The position numbers were made by a program, and so were the translations under genes. This document shows positions 1 to 8,028 of a stretch of 25,552 nucleotides of DNA, piece after piece (positions within the stretch are counted from its first letter, which is position 1; each line of letters begins with the position of its first letter). This stretch comes from an uncultured Acetatifactor sp. (GTDB taxonomy: Bacteria > Bacillota > Clostridia > Lachnospirales > Lachnospiraceae): contig CAJUFO010000062.1 in assembly GCA_910585615.1 (NCBI GenBank), positions 1 through 25,552 of the forward strand, read 5' to 3'. Below the pieces are notes generated by a model that made no database searches, was not told the DNA's origin, and saw only the letters and a list, made by a program, of their open reading frames with translations.

Positions 1-231
1 CTTTGTCTAAAGGCTGACAGAGAGTTGCCGGTTGGTGAGAGGCGCGAGAAGGACTTGGGGAACATACATCCCGGAGCAGCAGGGCTGAAAGGAGAGTAGG
101 CTCTGCCGGTAGGCACCGATATCTGCCGGAGTATTGATGGATACTCGATGAGCCGCAGAGCGTGAGCGCTGCGGGAAGTAAGGTGGTAACACGAGCGCAG
201 GCCCGTCCTTTCACAGGGGCGGGCTTTTTGT
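1..231 (+). promoter_or_regulatory. T-box leader controlling tyrS (5' end cut by window)
   Basis: A T-box riboswitch senses uncharged tRNA and decides between termination and read-through. Visible parts are an AGAGAG box near 20-25, a GGTGAG segment near 35-40 typical of distal stem I, a TAC triplet in ACATACATCC near 63-72 that fits a tyrosine specifier, and the T-box core AAGGTGGTAACACG at 179-192, which pairs with the tRNA acceptor end. The core is followed by a GC-rich terminator. The next gene is tyrosyl-tRNA synthetase, which agrees with the tyrosine specifier. The exact specifier loop was placed by eye and is less certain than the T-box core. Confidence 0.9.
201..228 (+). terminator. 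T-box intrinsic terminator
   Basis: GCCCGTCC at 201-208 pairs with GGGCGGGC at 217-224 with one G-T wobble, followed by TTTTT. The 5' arm lies immediately after the T-box core, so antiterminator and terminator folds exclude each other, as in the known mechanism. Confidence 0.88.
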
Positions 232-254
232 ATTGCACGGATTCTAGTGCAATA
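231..254 (+). other. Small hairpin between T-box terminator and tyrS
   Basis: TATTGCAC at 231-238 is perfectly complementary to GTGCAATA at 247-254, with an 8-nt loop. It lies directly after the terminator T-run in the leader transcript. There is no U-tract after it, so it is not a second terminator; it may stabilise the read-through mRNA. Function unknown. Confidence 0.5.
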
Positions 255-346
255 CTATCAATCACGGTTCCTGAAGCCCGGTGTACTTGAAGCATGCCGT
301 TGGGTGAGGGACGGGCCGCGCAGCACAGAGCAAAGGAGAGAGGAAA

Positions 347-1603
347 ATGACAGTATTCGACGAACTGAAAGCCAGAGGCCTCCTGGCCCAACTGACGGAT
401 GAAGAGGAGATCAAGGAACTGATCAACAACGGAAAGGCCACGTTCTACATCGGCTTCGACCCCACGGCGGACAGCCTGCACGTAGGGCATTTCATGGCGC
501 TGTGCCTGATGAAGCGGCTGCAGATGGCGGGGAACAGACCCATCGCCCTGATTGGCGGCGGCACGGGCATGATCGGAGACCCCTCCGGCAGGAGCGACCT
601 GCGCTCCATGATGACCACGGAGATGATCGACCACAACTGTGAATGCTTCCGGAGACAGATGAGCCGTTTCATCGAGTTCGGCGATTCTCAGGAGGATGGA
701 AACCAGGGAAGCTCAAAGGCTCTCATGGTGAACAATGCCGACTGGCTCCGCGACCTGAACTATATCGAGTTCATCCGGGACATCGGCGTGCATTTCTCCG
801 TGAACCGGATGCTGACGGCGGAGTGCTACAGGCAGCGCATGGAGAAGGGGCTCAGCTTCCTGGAGTTCAACTACATGATCATGCAGAGCTACGATTTCCT
901 GAAGCTCTACGAGAATTACGGCTGCAACATGCAGTTCGGCGGAGACGACCAGTGGAGCAACATGCTGGGCGGCACGGAGCTGATCAGGCGCAAGCTTGGC
1001 AAGGACGCATACGCCATGACGATTACCCTTCTGCTGAATTCCGAAGGGAAGAAGATGGGCAAGACCCAGAAGGGAGCCGTGTGGCTTGACCCCAATAAGA
1101 CATCGCCCTTCGAGTTCTATCAGTATTGGCGCAACGTATCCGACGCGGATGTGCTGAAATGCCTGCGGATGCTGACCTTCCTGCCCATCGAGCAGATCGA
1201 CGAGATGGACAGATGGGAGGGCAGCCAGTTGAACCAGGCCAAGGAAATCCTGGCCTTCGAGCTGACCAAGATGGTGCACGGCGAGGAAGAGGCCCAGAAA
1301 GCCCAGGAGAGCGCCAGGGCGCTGTTCTCCGGCGGAGCCGGAAGCGGGGCGGACATGCCTGCCAGCCAACTGACCGAGAGCGACTTCCAGGACGGCGCAA
1401 TCGATATCCTTGGCATCCTGGTGAAGTCCGGCCTGACCGCATCCCGCTCTGAGGCCAGGCGCGCAGTGGAGCAGGGCGGCGTCACGGTGGACGATGAGAA
1501 GATTGGCGACATCAAGACCCAGTACCGCCCGGAGCAGCTCGCGGGAGACGGGATTGTAGTCAGGAGGGGGAAGAAGAATTACAGGAGAGTGACGATGGGT
1601 TGA
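347..1603 (+). CDS. tyrS: Tyrosyl-tRNA synthetase
   Basis: Charges tRNA-Tyr with tyrosine in the cytoplasm (class I aminoacyl-tRNA synthetase). The protein has 418 residues, the usual length of the bacterial TyrS form. The HIGH signature appears as HVGH at residues 45-48 and the KMSKS loop as KMGKT at 236-240. The segment around GGDDQWSN forms the tyrosine pocket region. Residues from about 350 to the end form an S4-like RNA-binding domain (SGLTASRSEARRAV). The ATG at 347 follows a good ribosome site, AGGAGAGAGG at 333-342. The upstream T-box leader makes expression respond to tyrosine starvation. No odd features; identification is firm. Confidence 0.97.
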   Translation: MTVFDELKARGLLAQLTDEEEIKELINNGKATFYIGFDPTADSLHVGHFMALCLMKRLQMAGNRPIALIGGGTGMIGDPSGRSDLRSMMTTEMIDHNCECFRRQMSRFIEFGDSQEDGNQGSSKALMVNNADWLRDLNYIEFIRDIGVHFSVNRMLTAECYRQRMEKGLSFLEFNYMIMQSYDFLKLYENYGCNMQFGGDDQWSNMLGGTELIRRKLGKDAYAMTITLLLNSEGKKMGKTQKGAVWLDPNKTSPFEFYQYWRNVSDADVLKCLRMLTFLPIEQIDEMDRWEGSQLNQAKEILAFELTKMVHGEEEAQKAQESARALFSGGAGSGADMPASQLTESDFQDGAIDILGILVKSGLTASRSEARRAVEQGGVTVDDEKIGDIKTQYRPEQLAGDGIVVRRGKKNYRRVTMG

Positions 1604-1748
1604 GAATGTATTGAAGGAAGTAACCTTTATCAAGACAATGATTATTACGAGAACCTTTTCGCCTCTTTCTCGTCTATATAGTCAGGAGCGACAGGCCATG
1701 TGAATCGGCGCCTGCCTCCGGTATGACGATGAAGGAGGGATATGATTC

Positions 1749-3254
1749 ATGAGAAAATGGCATGAAAAAGTTACAGGGAAGACAGCGATATTGATTGCGG
1801 CCATCATGGCGATTTCCGCCACCGGCTGCGGCAGGTGGGACGTTGACAGGGCGCAGGATGGCAGCGCGGTTCAGGGGACAGCGAGCATAGGCAGCACAGA
1901 TGCGGAAATGCCGCCGGAAGCGTCAGACAGCGCTACGGATGCTGCTGCGCTTCCCGCGACCGCTCACGGCGATGCCGGAACGGATGGAGGGAGTACAGAA
2001 TCCACAGGCAGCGGGGAGGACAGGGAGATAGACGGCGAAGAGGACATCGCAAAAAACGACGGCGCTGTCGAAGCGGAAGCCGCCTGCGCCATCACGGATT
2101 TCGGCCTGCGCCTCCTGCAGCTTGGCATGGAGGAAGCTGCCGCCTCCACTTCCGGGAATGCGGCCTTCCAGCCCCAGTCCTCCCTGCCGAAATCTGTGCA
2201 TGACGAAAATCTGAGCGACAGAAACGTGCTCCTATCCCCTTTGTCGGTGCTCCAGGCGCTGGCCATGACGGCGGGCGGCGCCCGGGGGGAGACCCTGCGG
2301 CAGATGGAGGAGGCCTTCGGGATATCGGTGTCAGAGCTGTCCTCGTATCTGGCGGATTACCGGAGGACGCTTCCGGCAGAGGATGAATATAAACTGAGCA
2401 TGGCGAACGGCATCTGGTTGGCGGACGAAAGTTTTACCGTGGAGGCGGACTTTCTTGAGAGGAATGAGGAACTGTTTGAATGCACGGTTCACCGAGTGGA
2501 TTTTGACGATTCCACGAGACAGGAAATCAATGCCTGGGTAAAGGACAATACGGACGGCATGATTGAAGAGATCCTGGACGAGATTCCCGAGGACGCCGTG
2601 ATGTATCTGGTGAACGCCCTGGCCTTCGATGCCCGGTGGCAGGAGCGCTATCGCGAGGACCAGGTGCGGGAGCGGGACTTCACCATGGCAGACGGAAGCT
2701 CCCAGAAGGTGCAGATGATGTACTCCGAGGAGAGCCTGTACCTGGAGGACGCCCATGCCCAGGGCCTGATGAAATACTATGCGGACGGAAAATACGCCTT
2801 TGCGGCGCTGCTGCCGGAGGAGGGCATGACCCTGGAGGAGTATGCCGCCACCCTCACAGGAGAGAGGCTGCGGGAGATTCTGCGGAATCCCGTCAGCGCA
2901 CAGGTGAGCGCGGCCATTCCCAGATTCCGCAGCGAGTACGGCGCTGACATGCGCGACATGCTCCGGGAGATGGGCATGAGTCAGGCCTTTGACGGGAATG
3001 CGGACTTCTCCGGAATCGGCAGTTCCCCGGAGGGGAATCTGTTCATCAGCCGGGTGCTGCACAAGACCTACATGGCCGTGGATGAGAACGGCACCAGGGC
3101 CGGAGCCGCCACGGCAGTGGAGATGAGGGCCGAGGGCGCCATGGAAGACATAAAGGTCGTACATCTGGACAGGCCGTTCCTGTACCTGATCATCGACTGC
3201 CGGGAGAGCCTGCCCATATTCATGGGAACCGTGGAGGCCGTGAGCGCACCCTGA
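1749..3254 (+). CDS. Serpin-family protease inhibitor, predicted lipoprotein
   Basis: Serpins trap serine (sometimes cysteine) proteases by a suicide conformational change. The protein has 501 residues. Residues 1-27 form a lipoprotein signal (hydrophobic stretch, then ATGC with Cys27 as lipidation site), and about 28-115 is an acidic, Ser/Thr/Gly-rich linker, so the inhibitor should be tethered outside the membrane. The serpin fold starts near 160 (NVLLSPLSVLQALAMTAGGA) and shows NGIWLADESF, VNALAFDARW and the C-terminal RPFLYLIID. The hinge ENGTRAGAATAV at 446-457 has the Gly, Thr and small residues expected of an inhibitory serpin. The reactive loop appears about three residues longer than in alpha-1-antitrypsin, so P1 (near residues 462-465) cannot be fixed. 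ATG 1749 follows GAAGGAGGGAT. The gene stands alone. Confidence 0.93.
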   Translation: MRKWHEKVTGKTAILIAAIMAISATGCGRWDVDRAQDGSAVQGTASIGSTDAEMPPEASDSATDAAALPATAHGDAGTDGGSTESTGSGEDREIDGEEDIAKNDGAVEAEAACAITDFGLRLLQLGMEEAAASTSGNAAFQPQSSLPKSVHDENLSDRNVLLSPLSVLQALAMTAGGARGETLRQMEEAFGISVSELSSYLADYRRTLPAEDEYKLSMANGIWLADESFTVEADFLERNEELFECTVHRVDFDDSTRQEINAWVKDNTDGMIEEILDEIPEDAVMYLVNALAFDARWQERYREDQVRERDFTMADGSSQKVQMMYSEESLYLEDAHAQGLMKYYADGKYAFAALLPEEGMTLEEYAATLTGERLREILRNPVSAQVSAAIPRFRSEYGADMRDMLREMGMSQAFDGNADFSGIGSSPEGNLFISRVLHKTYMAVDENGTRAGAATAVEMRAEGAMEDIKVVHLDRPFLYLIIDCRESLPIFMGTVEAVSAP

Positions 3255-3266
3255 TCGATGACGGAA

Positions 3267-3297
3267 TCATAATTTCAAAACCTCCTACATATACATC
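3267..3297 (+). promoter_or_regulatory. Candidate sigma-E-type promoter for spoIVA
   Basis: TCATAATT at 3267-3274 and TATACATC at 3290-3297, about 15 bases apart, resemble sigma-E -35 and -10 elements. spoIVA is a sigma-E gene in Bacillus. A start near 3300-3305 would lie inside the loop or 3' half of the hairpin at 3277-3320. The match is approximate and inferred from gene identity. Confidence 0.45.
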
Positions 3298-3320
3298 TAA
3301 CAGTATATACAGGAGGTTTT
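3277..3320 (+). terminator. Hairpin that ends serpin transcripts and contains the spoIVA ribosome site
   Basis: AAAACCTCCT at 3277-3286 is perfectly complementary to AGGAGGTTTT at 3311-3320. Inside, six more base pairs form (3289-3294 with 3303-3308) after a 2x2 internal loop, closing an 8-nt loop. The 3' arm is followed by T, C, T, and contains the AGGAGG Shine-Dalgarno at 3311-3316, seven bases before the spoIVA ATG. Serpin read-through RNA would therefore hide the spoIVA ribosome site or terminate. Confidence 0.7.
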
Positions 3321-3323
3321 TCT

Positions 3324-4808
3324 ATGCAAAATGATTCCATAAACACCTACGACCTGTACAATGACATCAAAAACCGCACAGGGGGAGAGATATACATAGG
3401 AGTGCTGGGGCCGGTGCGCACCGGGAAATCCACTTTCATCAAACGCTTCATGGAGGAGATGGTGCTGCCCTACATGGAGGATGAGCACGCGAGGATCAGG
3501 GCCCAGGATGAGCTGCCCCAGAGTGCGGGGGGCAAGACCATCACGACCACGGAGCCCAAGTTCATCCCCAACGAAGCCGCCAGCGTAGTCTTGAGCGGGG
3601 AGATTCCGGTGTCCGTGCGTCTGATTGACTGCGTGGGCTACATGGTGGAGGGCGCGGCCGGGCACATGGAGGAGGACATGGAGCGCATGGTGAAGACGCC
3701 CTGGTTCGAATATGAGATTCCCTTTACCCAGGCGGCGGAGATCGGCACGGACAAGGTCATGAACGACCATTCCACCATAGGCCTGGTGATCACCACGGAC
3801 GGCAGCTTCGGCGAGATTCCCAGGGAGAACTACCTGGAGGCGGAGGAGAGGACCATAATGGCTCTGAAAAGGCTGCGTAAGCCTTTCCTGGTGCTGGTGA
3901 ACAGCCAGAAGCCCTATTCGGAGGACGCCAGGCGCATCGCCGGGGAAATCGGAGATAAATACGGTGTGGCCACAGTGACCGTGAACTGCGAGCAGCTGAA
4001 GAAAGAAGATATCCACATGCTGCTGGAGAATGTATTGTATGAATTCCCCATCTCCTCCATCGAATTCTATATGCCCAAATGGGTGGAGATGCTGCCCTGG
4101 GACAATCGCATGAAGCAGGACATCATAGGCCAGGTGGGAGCCATGATGAAGGACTATAGCACCATCCGGGACGTGAGATCTAAGCCCATAGAGCTGTCCA
4201 GCGAGTACATAAAGCGCTGCAAGACGGATGCCATCTGTCTGTCGGACGGCGTCATCCGCGTGACTCTGGACGCGGAGGAATCCTACTACTATGAGATGCT
4301 GACGGAGATGGTGGGGGAGACCATCACGGATGAGTACCAGCTGATCAGCAAGCTGAAAAGCTTTGCGGCCATGAAGCACGAATACACGAAAGTCCTGGAC
4401 GCGGTGAACATGGTGCGGATTAAGGGCTACGGGGTGGTGACCCCGGACAAGGACGAGATTACACTGGAGAAGCCGGAGCTGATCAAGCATGGCAACAAGT
4501 TCGGCGTGAAGATAAAGGCATCCAGCCCCTCCATCCATATGATTCGGGCCAATATCGAGACGGAGATCGCGCCCATCGTGGGCACGGAAGAGCAGGCCAA
4601 CGACCTGATCGGCTTCATCAACCAGGAGGACAAGGAGAGCGGCATCTGGAATACCAATATCTTCGGAAAGACGGTAGAACAGCTGGTAAATGACGGAATT
4701 ACGGCAAAGGTGGCCGTCATCGGGGAGGAGAGCCAGTTGAAGCTCCAGGATACCATGCAGAAGATTGTCAATGACAGTAACGGCGGCATGGTGTGCATCA
4801 TCATCTAA
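3324..4808 (+). CDS. spoIVA: Stage IV sporulation protein A (spore coat morphogenetic ATPase)
   Basis: SpoIVA polymerises on the outer forespore membrane, using ATP hydrolysis, and forms the base layer on which the spore coat assembles. The 494-residue length matches the family (about 492 in Bacillus). The P-loop GPVRTGKS lies at residues 29-36, followed by ESIPVSVRLIDCVGYMVEG-like switch sequence (IDCVGYMVEG near residue 100), and the C-terminus ends in the hydrophobic GGMVCIII tail that in Bacillus anchors the protein to the forespore membrane through SpoVM. The start at 3324 is set by AGGAGG seven bases upstream. Expression is probably restricted to the mother cell. The gene marks the host as an endospore former. 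Confidence 0.97.
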   Translation: MQNDSINTYDLYNDIKNRTGGEIYIGVLGPVRTGKSTFIKRFMEEMVLPYMEDEHARIRAQDELPQSAGGKTITTTEPKFIPNEAASVVLSGEIPVSVRLIDCVGYMVEGAAGHMEEDMERMVKTPWFEYEIPFTQAAEIGTDKVMNDHSTIGLVITTDGSFGEIPRENYLEAEERTIMALKRLRKPFLVLVNSQKPYSEDARRIAGEIGDKYGVATVTVNCEQLKKEDIHMLLENVLYEFPISSIEFYMPKWVEMLPWDNRMKQDIIGQVGAMMKDYSTIRDVRSKPIELSSEYIKRCKTDAICLSDGVIRVTLDAEESYYYEMLTEMVGETITDEYQLISKLKSFAAMKHEYTKVLDAVNMVRIKGYGVVTPDKDEITLEKPELIKHGNKFGVKIKASSPSIHMIRANIETEIAPIVGTEEQANDLIGFINQEDKESGIWNTNIFGKTVEQLVNDGITAKVAVIGEESQLKLQDTMQKIVNDSNGGMVCIII

Positions 4809-4880
4809 GACAGGGCTACAGGGCAGGGCTTCGGCTCTGCTCTTTTGCTTCCGCTATTCCGCATTTCGTTATTCCCGCGG

Positions 4881-4926
4881 GCAATGAGCCAAGCGGCCAT
4901 GCTTGCACGGCCAGTTGGCTCATTGC
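4881..4926. repeat. Large extragenic palindrome after spoIVA
   Basis: GCAATGAGCCAA at 4881-4892 is perfectly complementary to TTGGCTCATTGC at 4915-4926, and inner GGCC at 4895-4898 pairs with GGCC at 4909-4912. There is no T-tract on either side, so this looks like a REP-like intergenic palindrome rather than a terminator. Confidence 0.7.
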
Positions 4927-4943
4927 TGCGAGGGTCAAATACC

Positions 4944-4964
4944 AAAGTGTCCGAAGGACACTTT
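4944..4964 (+). terminator. Perfect 9-bp hairpin, possible spoIVA terminator
   Basis: AAAGTGTCC at 4944-4952 pairs perfectly with GGACACTTT at 4956-4964 around a GAA loop. The hairpin's own 3' arm ends in TTT and is followed by CTGC, a weak U-tract. It lies between spoIVA and the next promoter, so it may act as a bidirectional weak terminator. Confidence 0.5.
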
Positions 4965-5007
4965 CTGCTCTGCAGCGTTGCAAGCTTGATTTTGATGAAG
5001 AAATGAA

Positions 5008-5036
5008 TTGCTTTTTTGTACATTCTTTAGTATAAT
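5008..5036 (+). promoter_or_regulatory. Sigma-A-type promoter for the nucleoside salvage genes
   Basis: TTGCTT at 5008-5013 and TATAAT at 5031-5036 are separated by 17 bases. The start would be near 5043, about 45 bases before the punA ATG. Confidence 0.65.
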
Positions 5037-5086
5037 AATTTTATTAATTTTTTCTAAAAAATGGAATCACGAAGAGGGGGACGGCC

Positions 5087-5920
5087 ATGGGGCAGGTATA
5101 TGAGAAGCTGATGCGGTGCTATGAGGATGTCAGGAAGCGGACGGACTTTGTCCCGAAAGTGGCTGTGGTGCTGGGATCCGGGCTGGGGGACTACGCGGAG
5201 AACGTCAGGGTGGAATATGAGCTTCCCTACAGCGGGATAGAGGGCTTCCCGGTATCTACGGTGCCGGGGCATGCCGGAAAGTTCATCTTTGGGTATATCG
5301 ACCAGGTTCCTGTGGCCTGCATGAAGGGCAGGGTGCATTATTATGAGGGATATCCTGTCAGCGATGTGGTGCTGCCCGTCAGGCTCCTGAAGCTGATGGG
5401 GGCAGAGATTCTGTTCCTGACGAATGCGGCGGGCGGCGTGAACACTTCCTTCCATGCGGGAGACCTGATGCTGATCAAAGACCACATCTCCGCATTTGCC
5501 CCCAATCCCCTGATCGGCCCGAATATAGACGAGCTGGGCTCCCGCTTCCCGGACATGAGCGAGGTATATGACAGGGAGCTGCAGAAGCTGATCGCCGGAA
5601 AAGCGAAGGAGAACCATATCTATCTGCAGGAGGGCGTGTACGCCCAGATGACAGGGCCTTCTTACGAATCCCCTGCGGAGATCCGGATGCTGCGGGCTCT
5701 GGGCTGCGACGCGGTGGGGATGAGCACGGTGGTGGAGGCCATCGCCGCCAACCACATGGGCATGAAGATATGCGGCGTATCCTGCATCAGCAACCTGGCT
5801 GCCGGCATGTCGGAGAATCCGTTGAGCCATAAGGAGGTGCAGGAGGCGGCGGACATGGCCGCGCCCAACTTCAAGAGGCTGGTGACAGAGGCCGTGAAGG
5901 GCATGGCGGCTTTGGCATAG
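5087..5920 (+). CDS. punA: Purine nucleoside phosphorylase (trimeric, inosine/guanosine type)
   Basis: Splits inosine, guanosine and deoxy forms with phosphate into base and (deoxy)ribose-1-phosphate in the cytoplasm. The 277-residue length fits the trimeric PNP family. Motifs in order are VVLGSGLGDYAE (phosphate site), VPGHAGK, MKGRVHYYEGY, TNAAGGVN, DHISAFAPNPLIGPN, and GVYAQMTGPSYESPAEIRM with the base-binding segment GCDAVGMSTVVE and ISNLAAG near the end. The start ATG 5087 follows GAGGGGG at about 5073-5079. Cytidine deaminase and a purine permease follow on the same strand, which supports a salvage cluster. Substrate preference is inferred from the family. Confidence 0.95.
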   Translation: MGQVYEKLMRCYEDVRKRTDFVPKVAVVLGSGLGDYAENVRVEYELPYSGIEGFPVSTVPGHAGKFIFGYIDQVPVACMKGRVHYYEGYPVSDVVLPVRLLKLMGAEILFLTNAAGGVNTSFHAGDLMLIKDHISAFAPNPLIGPNIDELGSRFPDMSEVYDRELQKLIAGKAKENHIYLQEGVYAQMTGPSYESPAEIRMLRALGCDAVGMSTVVEAIAANHMGMKICGVSCISNLAAGMSENPLSHKEVQEAADMAAPNFKRLVTEAVKGMAALA

Positions 5921-6064
5921 GCTCCGGCGGGCAGGATGACGGAGGGAAATAGAGGAAAACGGAAGGCGGCACAGGGTTCGGATGACCGGAGAGCGGGCGG
6001 GATGTATGGCCTGGGAAGACGGATACAGGAAGCCGCGCAGGATTTGGGACAGGAGATGCGGTAG

Positions 6065-6487
6065 ATGGAAGCGGAATTTGACAGAGCGGATTTGGTGAGG
6101 ACGGCATTGGAGGCAAGGGGCAGGGCATATACACCCTACTCCCATTATACGGTGGGCGCGGCGTTATTGACGGCGGAGGGTGACATCTATCAGGGAGGCA
6201 ACATCGAGAACGCCTCCTACGGCGCCACCAACTGTGCGGAGCGGACTGCCATCTTCAAGGCGGTCAGCGAGGGCAGGCGGCGCTTCCGGGCCATCGCCAT
6301 CGCCGGGGGCATGGAAGGGCAGGAGCCTGTGGACTACGCCTATCCCTGCGGCATCTGCAGGCAGGTCATGAAGGAGTTTGCAGGGGAGGATTTCCGGATC
6401 ATCGTGGCGAAAAGCACCGCGGACTATAAGGTCTATATCCTGGAGGAGCTGCTGCCCCATGGATTCGGAGGGAACTCCATCCAGTGA
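6065..6487 (+). CDS. cdd: Cytidine deaminase
   Basis: Converts cytidine and deoxycytidine to uridine and deoxyuridine. The protein has 140 residues, typical of the small tetrameric Zn enzyme. NIENASYGATNCAERTA carries Zn ligand Cys57 and the proton-shuttling Glu59; PCGIC supplies Cys95 and Cys98. AYTPYSHYTVGAAL is the usual N-terminal substrate segment. ATG 6065 comes 9 bases after AGGAGA at about 6050-6055. A 144-base gap separates it from punA; it contains no convincing gene. Likely co-transcribed with punA. Confidence 0.96.
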   Translation: MEAEFDRADLVRTALEARGRAYTPYSHYTVGAALLTAEGDIYQGGNIENASYGATNCAERTAIFKAVSEGRRRFRAIAIAGGMEGQEPVDYAYPCGICRQVMKEFAGEDFRIIVAKSTADYKVYILEELLPHGFGGNSIQ

Positions 6488-6501
6488 ATATCAAGATTGT
6501 A

Positions 6502-6537
6502 AAGCGTATGGCATATACTTGCATGCTACATGCGCTT
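6502..6537 (+). other. Hairpin between cdd and the purine permease
   Basis: AAGCGTATG at 6502-6510 pairs with CATGCGCTT at 6529-6537 (one wobble), with GCAT/ATGC pairing inside. No U-tract follows directly, so it may be an mRNA processing or stability element or a weak terminator. No purine riboswitch core was recognised here. Confidence 0.4.
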
Positions 6538-6584
6538 CACATATATTTATTCTCTAATTCAAATCTACATAGGAGGGAGAAAAC

Positions 6585-7952
6585 ATGTTAGAGAAACTAT
6601 TTAAGCTCAAGGAAAACGGCACGAGCGTGAAAGTCGAGGTCATGGCCGGTATCACCACCTTCATGACCATGGCGTACATCCTGGCCGTGAATCCGAACAT
6701 CCTTTCCGCATCGGGAATGGATGCAAATGCAGTGCTTCTGGCAACGGCGCTGGCATCGTTCCTGGGAACCATATTGATGGCCCTTTTAGCCAACTATCCG
6801 TTTGCACTGGCCCCCGGAATGGGGCTCAACGCGTATTTTGCCTATACCGTGGTCCTGAATTACGGGTATCCCTGGCAGATTGCGTTGATGGCAGTGTTCG
6901 TGGAAGGATTGATATTCATCGTGCTTTCCGTGACGAATGTAAGGGAAGCCATCTTCAACGCCATTCCCATGACATTGAAATCCGCGGTGAGCGCCGGCAT
7001 CGGCCTGTTCATTGCCTTCATTGGCCTCCAGAATGCCAAGATTGTGGTGAACAATGACTCCACGCTGGTTTCCTATCAGAATTTCAAAACGGATTTCAGC
7101 TCTGTGGGCATGGGAGCGCTGCTGGCCCTGATCGGAGTCCTGATCACAGGCTATCTCCTGATTAAAAAGGTAAAGGGCGGCATTCTGCTGGGCATCATCA
7201 TCACATGGGTTCTGGGGATTGTGTGCGAGCTGATAGGCTTATATGTGCCGAATCCCGAGCTGGGCATGTATTCCGTGATTCCCACGGCGTTCGTTTCCTT
7301 TGACTTCTCGTCTCTCGGGAATACCTTCGGCCAGGTCTTCAAGGCGGATTTCGGGGCGCTGAAGAGCATTACGGAATTCATCGTGGTCATCTTCGCTTTC
7401 CTGTTCGTGGACATCTTCGACACCTTGGGGACGCTGATCGGCGTGTCCTCCAAGGCGAATATGCTGGACAAGGACGGCAAGCTTCCCAGGATCAAGGGAG
7501 CGCTCCTGGCAGATGCCATTGCCACCAGCGCGGGCGCAGTCCTTGGAACATCCACCACGACCACCTTTGTAGAGAGCGCTGCCGGCGTCACCGAGGGCGG
7601 CAGGACAGGCCTGACGGCGGTGGTGACCGGTCTGCTGTTCCTGCTTTCCGTGATTTTCTCGCCCCTGTTCCTCACGATTCCTTCTTTTGCCACCGCTCCT
7701 GCGCTTATCATCGTCGGATTTTACATGATAGCATCCGTGGCGAAAATCGACTGGGAGAACATGCTGGAAGCCATTCCCGCATTTTTGTGCATTCTCTCCA
7801 TGCCTTTGATGTACAGCATATCGGAAGGAATCGCGGTGGGCGTGATTTCCTGGACGATTCTGCATCTTTGCACAGGCAAGACGAAGGGGAAGGTGAGCAT
7901 CCTGATGTATGTCCTTACAGTACTGTTCATTCTGAAATATATTTTCCTGTAA
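6585..7952 (+). CDS. pbuG: NCS2-family purine base permease (AzgA/PbuG type)
   Basis: Imports purine bases (hypoxanthine, guanine or adenine) across the cytoplasmic membrane, probably by proton symport. The protein has 455 residues and many hydrophobic segments. AzgA-type motifs are GITTFMTMAYILAVNP near residue 23, ALLANYPFALAPGMGLNAYFAY near 65-86, and DIFDTLGTLIGVS followed by GTSTTTTFVESAAGVTEGGRTG in the middle, which form the substrate site in this family. ATG 6585 follows AGGAGGGA at 6571-6578. Its position after punA and cdd suggests it feeds the salvage route. Exact substrate cannot be read from sequence. Confidence 0.93.
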   Translation: MLEKLFKLKENGTSVKVEVMAGITTFMTMAYILAVNPNILSASGMDANAVLLATALASFLGTILMALLANYPFALAPGMGLNAYFAYTVVLNYGYPWQIALMAVFVEGLIFIVLSVTNVREAIFNAIPMTLKSAVSAGIGLFIAFIGLQNAKIVVNNDSTLVSYQNFKTDFSSVGMGALLALIGVLITGYLLIKKVKGGILLGIIITWVLGIVCELIGLYVPNPELGMYSVIPTAFVSFDFSSLGNTFGQVFKADFGALKSITEFIVVIFAFLFVDIFDTLGTLIGVSSKANMLDKDGKLPRIKGALLADAIATSAGAVLGTSTTTTFVESAAGVTEGGRTGLTAVVTGLLFLLSVIFSPLFLTIPSFATAPALIIVGFYMIASVAKIDWENMLEAIPAFLCILSMPLMYSISEGIAVGVISWTILHLCTGKTKGKVSILMYVLTVLFILKYIFL

Positions 7953-7979
7953 GACAAGGTTCTGATGCTTTGTGTATGG

Positions 7980-8001
7980 CGGGCAGCCCTTGGGCTGCTC
8001 G
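7980..8001 (+). terminator. Weak hairpin terminator after the permease gene
   Basis: CGGGCAGCCC at 7980-7989 pairs with GGGCTGCTCG at 7992-8001 (one wobble) around a TT loop, followed by TCTTT. The stem is strong but the T-tract is poor, so partial read-through into the MutS-like gene is likely. Confidence 0.5.
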
Positions 8002-8028
8002 TCTTTGGCAGAAGGGTGTAAGACATAT

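Noticed and set aside
713..1633. Long minus-strand open frame opposite tyrS
   Set aside because: It is the mirror of a firmly identified gene with strong GC-rich codon structure, has no ribosome site and makes no recognisable protein. The same applies to similar long frames opposite spoIVA, the serpin gene and the polymerase gene.
1647..1673. Possible terminator after tyrS (ACGAGAA/TTCTCGT)
   Set aside because: Only seven base pairs, a 13-base loop and no T-tract; too weak to call.
6488..6584. Purine riboswitch upstream of the NCS2 permease
   Set aside because: The gap is short and lacks the conserved junction sequences of that class; only a simple hairpin is seen.
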